A stretch of 10,502 nucleotides of DNA. Origin: Bacillota bacterium. Its GTDB lineage: Bacteria > Bacillota > Clostridia > Lachnospirales > Lachnospiraceae. Where the stretch lies: assembly GCA_023415595.1 (NCBI GenBank), contig JAEZJW010000133.1, positions 1 through 10,502 on the forward strand, given 5' to 3'. Below, one piece after another: positions 1 to 5,234 of this stretch; positions within the stretch are counted from its first letter, which is position 1, and each line of letters begins with the position of its first letter. The translations under genes and the position numbers were made by a program. The notes under the pieces were generated by a model, which had not been told where the DNA came from, searched no databases, and saw nothing but the letters and a program-made list of their open reading frames with translations.

Positions 1-494
1 TTCCTTTTGTTTTCTTCTATATCATAGGACTTGGCTTACTCATGAGAATTAACATCTATGATGAGTTTATCAAAGGTGCGAAGGAAGGCTTTCAGGTGGT
101 TTTTGATATCCTGCCCACCCTGATCGGCCTTATGGTAGGCATCGGAGTACTGCGTGCCTCCGGTGCGTTGGATATCCTTTCGGAGCTGATTAAGCCAATC
201 ACGGATCTGGTTCAATTTCCGTCGGACGCGGTTCCGCTGGTCCTGGTGAAGATGTTCTCCTCCTCTGCTGCGACGAGCCTGCTCCTGGATATCTTTAAGG
301 AGCATGGACCTGATTCCTATCTGGGAAGGCTTGTATCGATTATCCTGAGCAGCACAGAGACTATATTCTATACGATGGCGGTATACTTCATGGCAGCAGG
401 GGTGAAGAAATCCCGCTATACCCTGGTGGGTGCCCTTACAGCTACCTTTACAGGGGTGGTGGCAAGCGTAATAATTACAAATCTGGTATTCTGA
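1..494 (+). CDS. spmB: Spore maturation protein B, 3' part (5' end outside window)
   Basis: The reading frame is open from the left edge (first whole codon at 3) to TGA at 492-494 and gives 163 residues. The ATG at 42 is probably internal, because the family's sequence continues through it from a hydrophobic stretch upstream (FYIIGLGLL). SpmB is an inner-membrane protein with a nucleoside-recognition (Gate) fold. With SpmA it is needed for full dehydration of the spore core in Bacillus and Clostridium. Visible family traits are the Y-D-E-F-I-K-G-A-K-E-G-F segment just after the first membrane helix, hydrophobic helices (for example DILPTLIGLMVGIGVL), and a second half with SSAATSLLLDIF and STETIFYTMAVYF. 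The protein ends in a hydrophobic segment, TGVVASVIITNLVF. SpmA would be expected immediately upstream, outside the window. No clear terminator separates it from the next gene. Family assignment is strong; only the start is missing. Confidence 0.9.
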   Translation, partial: PFVFFYIIGLGLLMRINIYDEFIKGAKEGFQVVFDILPTLIGLMVGIGVLRASGALDILSELIKPITDLVQFPSDAVPLVLVKMFSSSAATSLLLDIFKEHGPDSYLGRLVSIILSSTETIFYTMAVYFMAAGVKKSRYTLVGALTATFTGVVASVIITNLVF

Positions 495-525
495 GCGATC
501 TGTTGAGAAGTAACTAAATATATCG

Positions 526-558
526 TTGTTTTACATCGTCCTAAGCTTATGATAACAT
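526..558 (+). promoter_or_regulatory. Candidate promoter of the XRE-FlhA-like gene
   Basis: Two overlapping sigma-A-like readings are possible: TTGTTT (526-531), 16-nt spacer, TATGAT (548-553); or TTTACA (530-535), 17-nt spacer, TAACAT (553-558). Either would start transcription 20-30 nt before the ATG at 590. It lies in the short gap after spmB and overlaps the inverted repeat at 548-570. Confidence 0.45.
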
Positions 559-570
559 ATAGGTATCATA
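548..570. promoter_or_regulatory. Inverted repeat over the -10 region, candidate operator
   Basis: Perfect 7-bp arms TATGATA (548-554) and TATCATA (564-570) are separated by 9 nt. The repeat covers the predicted -10 region and lies 20 nt before the start of a helix-turn-helix regulator. Many XRE regulators bind such dyads and repress themselves, so autoregulation is a reasonable inference. Nothing in the sequence proves binding. Confidence 0.35.
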
Positions 571-589
571 GAGCGGAGGCAGGGATACG

Positions 590-1393
590 ATGGGGATAAA
601 GGGGTTTGATGAGAGGCTTACAAATGCACGAAAAGAAAAGGGATATACCCAGGAAGAGCTGTCTGTAAAGCTGGGAGTGACTCCCCAGGCGGTTTCAAAG
701 TGGGAAAGGGGGATGGGCTATCCAGACCCTGAGACATTGTTATACCTAAGTGAGATATTGGATTGTTCTGTTGATTATCTGTTACATAGGGAGAGGAAAA
801 AGGATAGGCTGACAGAGAACGGGGATGATGCCCAGAAGAAGCTTCTGCTGAATAATATCCTAGCGGAACCTGTGGTAGTGGAAGCGGGAAGTGGTCTTAT
901 CCCACTGCTGGAACAGGAAAACAGGAGCCAATTCAACAGCATCCGTAATCTGAGGATGAAGCTTGCAACTAACTATGGTATTCTTCTTCCGGTTATCAGA
1001 GTCAGGGATAACGTGGAGTTAGGCAAACAGGAGTATACGATCTCTGTCTATGATAAGTTGATCTACACAGCTGCAGCAGAAGGTGAGAAGTTTTCCTTCA
1101 GTGATATCTGTAACAGTCTTGAGACAGTATGTATAGAGAATTACGATAAAATCATGAATCATCAGATGGTACAGACACTGCTGGATAATGTGGAAGAGAA
1201 ATATCCTGCTGTAGTCAAGGGGATCATTCCGGATAAAATATCCTTGGCACTTATCCAGAAGGTACTGGCAGGGATATTAAAGAGGAACAAAACCATACGG
1301 AATCTGGTGAAAATAATTGAGCTCCTGGAGGAGGAAGTACTCCATACTCGGGATGCGGAGGAATTAACCGAATTAATTGTTCATAAAATATGA
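590..1393 (+). CDS. XRE-family HTH regulator fused to an FlhA/FHIPEP-like cytoplasmic domain
   Basis: 267 residues. The ATG at 590 follows GGAGG (575-579) at 10 nt. Residues 6-65 are a standard XRE/Cro-CI helix-turn-helix, with YTQEELSVKLGVTPQAVSKW as the core and a family-typical end, LDCSVDYLL. After a charged linker (66-90), residues 91-267 resemble the cytoplasmic domain of FlhA/SctV, the export gate of flagellar and type III secretion. Matching landmarks are GSGLIPLLEQ (100-109), IRNLRMKLA (118-126), LPVIRVRDNVEL (133-144; compare the family's V-R-I-R-D-N), MVQTLLDN...YPAVVKGIIPDKISL (193-219) and IQKVLAGILKRNKTIRNLVKIIELL (222-246). Compared with FlhA, the whole N-terminal membrane domain, most of the second cytoplasmic subdomain and the last subdomain are absent. 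It is therefore a soluble DNA-binding protein, not an export gate. No flagellar gene is nearby. The domain similarity was recognised by eye and not searched. Ligand and targets are unknown. Confidence 0.85.
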   Translation: MGIKGFDERLTNARKEKGYTQEELSVKLGVTPQAVSKWERGMGYPDPETLLYLSEILDCSVDYLLHRERKKDRLTENGDDAQKKLLLNNILAEPVVVEAGSGLIPLLEQENRSQFNSIRNLRMKLATNYGILLPVIRVRDNVELGKQEYTISVYDKLIYTAAAEGEKFSFSDICNSLETVCIENYDKIMNHQMVQTLLDNVEEKYPAVVKGIIPDKISLALIQKVLAGILKRNKTIRNLVKIIELLEEEVLHTRDAEELTELIVHKI

Positions 1394-1399
1394 CAATAT

Positions 1400-1448
1400 G
1401 GCGTGCTTCATATCCATCCACCTCGGTTGGGTTTGAAACACGCCTTTT
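1400..1448 (+). terminator. Intrinsic terminator after the XRE-FlhA-like gene
   Basis: An 11-bp stem with one mismatch (GGCGTGCTTCA at 1400-1410 with TGAAACACGCC at 1434-1444) is followed directly by TTTT (1445-1448). It starts 6 nt after the stop codon. The loop is long (23 nt), and the T tract is short but continues into an AT-rich stretch. Confidence 0.7.
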
Positions 1449-1463
1449 CAATTTATAATTCTT

Positions 1464-1490
1464 AAAATGTCTGCGAAGCGGACATATTTT
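1464..1490. repeat. Stem-loop with T-rich flank
   Basis: ATGTCTGC (1467-1474) pairs with GCGGACAT (1478-1485), eight pairs including one G-U, around a GAA triloop. The pairing continues as AAA/TTT beyond a one-base bulge and ends in TATTTTAATTT. It may be a second terminator for the upstream gene or a dispersed palindromic intergenic repeat. One copy in this window does not decide between them. Confidence 0.45.
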
Positions 1491-1510
1491 AATTTGCTTT
1501 GCATCTTGAG

Positions 1511-1533
1511 CTCAGAAGCATTGCTTCTATGAG
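1511..1533. repeat. Small palindromic stem-loop
   Basis: AGAAGC (1514-1519) and GCTTCT (1523-1528) form a perfect 6-bp stem around ATT. The stem is extended by CTC/GAG across a two-base bulge. It lies 21 nt after the stem-loop at 1464-1490, and an 8-base piece (GAGCTCAG, 1508-1515) recurs at 1565-1572. No function can be assigned. Confidence 0.35.
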
Positions 1534-1574
1534 AATAATCAGAGTTCAGAGAGGATCAGAATGGGAGCTCAGGA

Positions 1575-1603
1575 TTGCATATAAAACTGAAAAGAGGTAA
1601 AAT
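1575..1603 (+). promoter_or_regulatory. Sigma-A-type promoter of the AmmeMemoRadiSam operon
   Basis: TTGCAT (1575-1580), a 17-nt spacer and TAAAAT (1598-1603) make a well-formed vegetative promoter. Transcription would begin near 1610, leaving a leader of about 50 nt before the ATG at 1659. The upstream gene ends in a terminator, so the two-gene unit probably starts here. Confidence 0.55.
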
Positions 1604-1658
1604 CTACTATATTATGAGACATATATTAAGTCACGTAACGGCTTAAAGGAGGATTATT

Positions 1659-3044
1659 ATGAGCTTGTTGGGAGCTTTTATCGTACCCCATCCGCCGCTG
1701 ATTGTTCCCGAGGTGGGAAAGGGGCAGGAATCGAAGGTAATGAATACAATTAACAGTTATAAGGAAGTTGCCAGGCGCATCGCTCTTCTGAAGCCGGATA
1801 CCCTTATCATAACCACACCCCACTCCATCATGTACTCGGATTACTTCCACATCTCCCCGGGAAGCGGAACCAAGGGGAGCTTTGGCAGGATTGGTGCCAG
1901 AGAAGTTTCCTTCCAGGTAACCTATGATGAGGAATTCGTAGAACACCTGGAACTGGCAGTGGACAGAAGGGGAATTGAGGCCGGAACCCTGGGAGAGAAG
2001 GAGTCTGCACTGGATCATGGGACGATGGTACCGCTCTATTTTATCAATCAATATCTGAAGGACTATAAAGTGGTCAGGATCGGTCTCTCCGGGCTGCCGG
2101 TAACGGACCATTATAAGCTGGGACGGTGTGTTACCGAGACAGCGGATAAGCTTGGCAGAAATATAGTATTCGTTGCCAGCGGGGATCTCTCCCATAAACT
2201 AACGGAGGAGGGACCCTACGGATATGCACCGGAAGGACCCAGGTTCGATAAGGAAATAACCGCAGCCATGGAGAACGGCGATTTTCTTCAATTTCTGTCC
2301 TTCCAGCCAAATTACTGTGAATCGGCAGCGGAGTGTGGACTAAGATCCTTTATCATCATGGCAGGGGCTTTAAGCGGTAAAGCCGTGAAGCCTGAGCTAT
2401 TATCCTATGAAGGCACTTTCGGTGTAGGGTATGCAGTCTGCGATCTCCACCCGGAGGGAGAGGATGATACCAGGCATTTTGACTTGATCTTTGAGGCAAA
2501 GCAGAAGGAATATGCCAAGGAGAGGCAGAAGTTCGAGGATGCCTATGTCAGTCTGGCACGCCATTCCCTCGAAACCTATATTAAGACCGGCAAGAGGGCA
2601 AAGCTGCCGGAAGGACTTCCGGAGGAGCTGACAGGGAAGAAGGCCGGTGTCTTCGTATCCCTGAAGAAATACGGAGATCTCAGAGGCTGTATCGGAACCA
2701 CCTCCCCGGTTACGGACAGCATAGGGAAGGAAATTCTCCGGAATGCCGTCAGCGCAGGGGTTGAGGATCCGAGATTTCCTCCGGTAGGTGAGGAGGAGCT
2801 GGATGATCTGGTCTACAGTGTGGATGTCCTGTCTGAGGCAGAACCAATCAGCGGTATAGAGGAGCTTGATGTGAAGCGATACGGAGTAATCGTCTCCGCG
2901 GGAAGGAAGCGAGGACTTCTTCTCCCGAACCTGGAGGGTGTGGATACGGTAGAACAGCAGGTGTCCATCGCGAAGAAGAAAGCTGGAATCTATGATAATG
3001 AACAGGTGAAGCTGGAACGCTTCGAGGTGGTGAGACATAAATGA
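1659..3044 (+). CDS. AmmeMemoRadiSam system protein: LigB-like domain fused to AMMECR1 domain
   Basis: 461 residues. The start follows AAAGGAGG (1645-1652) at 6 nt. Residues 1-265 have the class III extradiol dioxygenase (LigB/Memo-like) fold. Candidate metal or catalytic residues are His11 in VPHPP, His55 in TTPHS, His120 in LDHG, His179 in SGDLSH and Glu225 in ECGLRS. Residues 286-458 are an AMMECR1 domain, with the signature LRGCIGTTSP (341-350) and EDPRFPPV (369-376). In other genomes the LigB/Memo-like and AMMECR1 parts are often separate proteins; the fused form is a known arrangement. The gene overlaps the radical SAM gene by four bases (ATGA), implying translational coupling. The system is conserved across all domains of life (MEMO1 and AMMECR1 in humans). 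To my knowledge no substrate or product is established, so ring-cleavage activity should not be assumed. Confidence 0.9.
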   Translation: MSLLGAFIVPHPPLIVPEVGKGQESKVMNTINSYKEVARRIALLKPDTLIITTPHSIMYSDYFHISPGSGTKGSFGRIGAREVSFQVTYDEEFVEHLELAVDRRGIEAGTLGEKESALDHGTMVPLYFINQYLKDYKVVRIGLSGLPVTDHYKLGRCVTETADKLGRNIVFVASGDLSHKLTEEGPYGYAPEGPRFDKEITAAMENGDFLQFLSFQPNYCESAAECGLRSFIIMAGALSGKAVKPELLSYEGTFGVGYAVCDLHPEGEDDTRHFDLIFEAKQKEYAKERQKFEDAYVSLARHSLETYIKTGKRAKLPEGLPEELTGKKAGVFVSLKKYGDLRGCIGTTSPVTDSIGKEILRNAVSAGVEDPRFPPVGEEELDDLVYSVDVLSEAEPISGIEELDVKRYGVIVSAGRKRGLLLPNLEGVDTVEQQVSIAKKKAGIYDNEQVKLERFEVVRHK

Positions 3045-3868
3045 AGGTCGAATGTGAAATCTGTCCCCATCACTGTAAACTGGAGGAGGGGAAGCTGGGA
3101 CTCTGCCGCGGAAGGATTAACCGGAAGGGGCAGGTGGTCAGTGAGAACTATGGTAAGCTGACTGCTTTTGCCCTTGATCCGATTGAGAAGAAACCGCTGT
3201 ATCATTTCCACCCCGGCAGCAGGATTCTGTCCATTGGAAGCTATGGCTGTAATCTTAACTGTCCTTTCTGCCAGAACTGTGATATCTCCATGGCAGGGGG
3301 GAAGGAGATCGAACACCAAAAGGTGACCTGTGAGGAGCTGGTGGAGAAGGCATTGCAATATAAGGGCAGAGGGAATATCGGAATAGCCTATACCTATAAT
3401 GAGCCTCTGATCGGGTATGAGTTTGTCCGTGACTGTGCAAAGCTGATGAAGAAAGCAGGGCTTAAGAATGTAGTAGTGACGAACGGCTATATCAACAAGG
3501 AGCCCCTTACAGAGCTTCTTCCGGTGATTGACGCCTTCAATATCGACCTTAAGGGCTTTACGGAGGAGTATTATCATAAGCTGCGGGGAGACCTGGCTAC
3601 AGTGAAGCAGAGTATAGAACTGGCAGCAGCTGAATGCCATGTAGAGGTCACGACCCTGATCGTTCCCGGTGAGAACGACAGCGAGGAGGAGATGGAGGCC
3701 CTATCCGGATGGCTGGCATCGGTTAGTCCTGAGATACCGCTCCATATCTCCCGGTTCTTCCCTAGGTTTAAGATGCAGGACAGATCCTCGACTCCGGTGG
3801 AGCAGATCTACCGTCTTGCTAAGATTGCCAGAAGGAAGCTTAAATATGTTCATGAGGGCAATGTATAA
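3041..3868 (+). CDS. amrS: AmmeMemoRadiSam system radical SAM enzyme
   Basis: 275 residues. The ATG overlaps the stop of the preceding gene (ATGA, 3041-3044), with AGGTGG at 3025-3030 as a likely ribosome binding site. The radical SAM cluster motif is Cys70-X3-Cys74-X2-Cys77 (GCNLNCPFCQNC). The N-terminal CEICPHHC...LGLCRGR and the following DPIEKKPLYHFHPGS are typical of the AmmeMemoRadiSam radical SAM family, which is related to pyruvate formate-lyase activating enzymes. Further core segments are YTYNEP (117-122), VVTNGY (145-150), NIDLKG (167-172) and ISRFFPRFKM (236-245). It should bind a 4Fe-4S cluster and use S-adenosylmethionine to make a 5'-deoxyadenosyl radical; the target is unknown. 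The protein stops at YVHEGNV. Some family members continue there into a C-terminal Cys-X2-Cys metal-binding segment that is absent here. Gene symbol use varies between databases. Confidence 0.9.
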   Translation: MKVECEICPHHCKLEEGKLGLCRGRINRKGQVVSENYGKLTAFALDPIEKKPLYHFHPGSRILSIGSYGCNLNCPFCQNCDISMAGGKEIEHQKVTCEELVEKALQYKGRGNIGIAYTYNEPLIGYEFVRDCAKLMKKAGLKNVVVTNGYINKEPLTELLPVIDAFNIDLKGFTEEYYHKLRGDLATVKQSIELAAAECHVEVTTLIVPGENDSEEEMEALSGWLASVSPEIPLHISRFFPRFKMQDRSSTPVEQIYRLAKIARRKLKYVHEGNV

Positions 3869-3892
3869 ATCCTGCCATACCGATGTCAGGAT
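3869..3892 (+). terminator. Weak hairpin after the radical SAM gene
   Basis: ATCCTG (3869-3874) and CAGGAT (3887-3892) form a 6-bp stem starting one base after the stop codon. Two more inner pairs lie past a mismatch. There is no true T tract, only AAATAATTCCTTT. Transcription may stop here inefficiently or read on into the small gene at 3940. Confidence 0.25.
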
Positions 3893-3939
3893 AAATAATT
3901 CCTTTAGTTTGTGGCATACTATCCACTGAGGTGAGATGT

Positions 3940-4086
3940 ATGAACAAAGAAAAACGGGAAAAGCTTCATCAGAAGAAAGCGCAGGAGAAGTTCAACAGCG
4001 TAACGAATTCAGTGAAACCTGAAAATCAAAATCAGGAGCATAATGTCAGAAATGAAGGCATTCAGCCTCCCAACAACAAACGCTGA
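3940..4086 (+). CDS. Small hydrophilic protein, 48 residues, unknown function
   Basis: ATG at 3940 to TGA at 4084-4086, preceded by GAGGTGAG (3928-3935), a strong ribosome binding site at suitable spacing. The protein begins MNKEKREKLHQKK and ends EHNVRNEGIQPPNNKR. It is rich in Lys, Gln, Asn and Glu, with no Cys, no Trp and no hydrophobic segment, so it should be soluble, cytoplasmic and probably largely unfolded. The C-terminal H-N-V-x-x-E-x-x-x-P-N-x-K-R pattern resembles other very small clostridial proteins I recall seeing, but I cannot name the family. The composition is loosely like small spore proteins; that is a guess. It lies 71 nt after the radical SAM gene in the same direction and could be its own unit. 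The other ATG at 3936 opens only a 28-codon frame. Confidence 0.6.
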   Translation: MNKEKREKLHQKKAQEKFNSVTNSVKPENQNQEHNVRNEGIQPPNNKR

Positions 4087-4112
4087 GCCGGAGGAGTACA
4101 ACATCCACCGGC
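4087..4112 (+). terminator. Short hairpin directly after the small gene
   Basis: GCCGG-A-GG (4087-4094) pairs with CC-A-CCGGC (4105-4112), seven GC pairs with one A-A mismatch, starting on the base after the stop codon. The following ACCTTAAAAATATGG has no T tract, so it is only terminator-like. Confidence 0.3.
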
Positions 4113-4166
4113 ACCTTAAAAATATGGTTTGGTAATAAAGTCTCGCATATCACACAGATCCCTCAG

Positions 4167-4205
4167 TGAGAGTGCCACAAAGTACTTCCCTTTGTGGCAC
4201 TCTCA
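4167..4205. terminator. Strong 16-bp perfect hairpin without T tract
   Basis: TGAGAGTGCCACAAAG (4167-4182) and its exact reverse complement (4190-4205) enclose a 7-nt loop, TACTTCC. This is the longest perfect hairpin in the window. Neither strand has a following T run, so a classical intrinsic terminator is not clear. It may end the transcript from the small gene, or belong to the repeat that begins 15 nt further on. Confidence 0.4.
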
Positions 4206-4219
4206 TTCCACGCCGTGAC

Positions 4220-4381
4220 GGTTATTATTCAGCCGTTTATGTTTTTGACCGGACCAGAGAGATAATATTCCCATGGATGAGACGCTCCCACATAGATGCA
4301 TTACGTTGTGCATTATACTCACCATGGGAACATTTTCTCCCTCGGTCCTTCCATATACTTTGTGATGGCTGAATAGTAATC
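4220..4381. repeat. 162-nt nested imperfect inverted repeat (MITE-like or structured RNA)
   Basis: The outer arms 4220-4237 and 4364-4381 pair over 18 positions with no mismatch if four G-U pairs are allowed (GGTTATTATTCAGCC against GGCTGAATAGTAATC). A second long stem joins GGACC...TTCCCATGG (4251-4276) to CCATGGGAA...GGTCC (4322-4348) with a few bulges, extended by TGAG/CTCA. The tip is ATGCA (4296-4300) with TGCAT (4309-4313). The whole stretch folds as one long hairpin. I see no target-site duplication and no credible protein. A dispersed intergenic repeat or small non-autonomous mobile element seems most likely; a structured transcript is the alternative. Confidence 0.55.
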
Positions 4382-4399
4382 ATTATGGAAGGTTGGGTG

Positions 4400-4428
4400 T
4401 TGTCTGCGGGCAAAGTGTGTTGTATAAT
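4400..4428 (+). promoter_or_regulatory. Sigma-A-type promoter of tatD-ksgA
   Basis: TTGTCT (4400-4405), a 17-nt spacer and a perfect TATAAT (4423-4428). Transcription would start around 4435, about 25 nt before the tatD ATG. The promoter lies immediately after the long inverted repeat, which ends at 4381. Confidence 0.75.
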
Positions 4429-4460
4429 AGGATGAATCTATAGAAAAAAGAGGAAGACAA

Positions 4461-5231
4461 ATGATATTTGAAACACATGCGCATTATGAGGATGAGGCTT
4501 TTGACACCGACCGTAAAGAGCTCCTGGCTTCCCTGCCGAAACAGGGGATCGAGTATGTGGTGGATGTCAGCTCATCGGTAAATTCCATAGACAAGGTTTT
4601 GAAGCTTACAGAGCTTTACCCATATATCTACGGAACCGTCGGGATCCATCCCGGAGATTCCATGCACTTAAGTGAAGAGCTGCTTTCCGATATTAAGCAG
4701 AAGGCAAAGCATCCCAAGGTCGTAGCAGTCGGAGAGATCGGACTCGATTATTACTGGGATACTCCGGACCGTGAGACCCAGAAGAAATGGTTCGCCAGAC
4801 AGCTGGAGCTTGCGAGGGAGCTTGCGCTTCCGCTGGTGATTCACAGCAGGGATGCTGCCAACGATACCTACCAAATGATGAAGGAGGCAAAGGCTGAGGA
4901 GCTGGGAGGCATCATCCATTGCTTCGGGTATGGAGTTGAGCAGGCCAGACAGTACCTGAATAAGGGATATTATCTTGGCATCGGAGGAGTCGTAACCTTT
5001 ACCAACGGCAAGAAGCTAAAGGAGGTCGTAGCCTACGCTCCGCTCGAGCAGCTGGTATTAGAGACGGATTGCCCCTATCTGGCTCCTGTCCCGCATCGGG
5101 GAGAGAGAAATAATTCCCTGTATCTGATGCATGTGGCGTCGGAGATCGCTAAATTAAAGAACCTGGAGACCGCGGAAGTAATCCGTATTACGAACGAGAA
5201 CGCTAAGAAACTATATTTCGCTGGGAGGTAG
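4461..5231 (+). CDS. tatD: TatD-family metal-dependent DNase
   Basis: 256 residues, the usual length. The start follows AAGAGG (4448-4453) at 7 nt. The fold is a TIM-barrel amidohydrolase. The metal-binding set is complete: His6 and His8 (ETHAHYEDEAFD), Glu92 (AVGEIGLDYY), His128 (VIHSRDA), His153 (GIIHCFG) and Asp203 (LETDCPYLAP). The GIHPGD motif (61-66) is also typical. TatD enzymes are cytoplasmic, Mg2+-dependent 3'-5' exonucleases or deoxyribonucleases linked to DNA repair and DNA turnover. The physiological role in Firmicutes is uncertain, although the gene is commonly next to ksgA. It is the first gene of a two-gene unit, with ksgA starting 3 nt after its stop. In several Firmicutes rnmV (RNase M5) lies between the two; it is absent here. 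Confidence 0.95.
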   Translation: MIFETHAHYEDEAFDTDRKELLASLPKQGIEYVVDVSSSVNSIDKVLKLTELYPYIYGTVGIHPGDSMHLSEELLSDIKQKAKHPKVVAVGEIGLDYYWDTPDRETQKKWFARQLELARELALPLVIHSRDAANDTYQMMKEAKAEELGGIIHCFGYGVEQARQYLNKGYYLGIGGVVTFTNGKKLKEVVAYAPLEQLVLETDCPYLAPVPHRGERNNSLYLMHVASEIAKLKNLETAEVIRITNENAKKLYFAGR

Positions 5232-5234
5232 AAG

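Noticed and set aside
42..494. spmB starting at the ATG at 42
   Set aside because: The frame continues upstream to the edge with a hydrophobic stretch that fits the family, and there is no good ribosome binding site before 42.
1626..2195. Long open frame on the - strand opposite the LigB-AMMECR1 gene
   Set aside because: It lies antisense to a strongly recognisable protein, has no family features of its own, and is explained by the codon bias of the real gene.
4166..4372. 68-residue open frame on the + strand across the inverted repeat
   Set aside because: It spans both arms of hairpins, lacks a ribosome binding site, and its protein has no recognisable features. The DNA is explained by the repeat.
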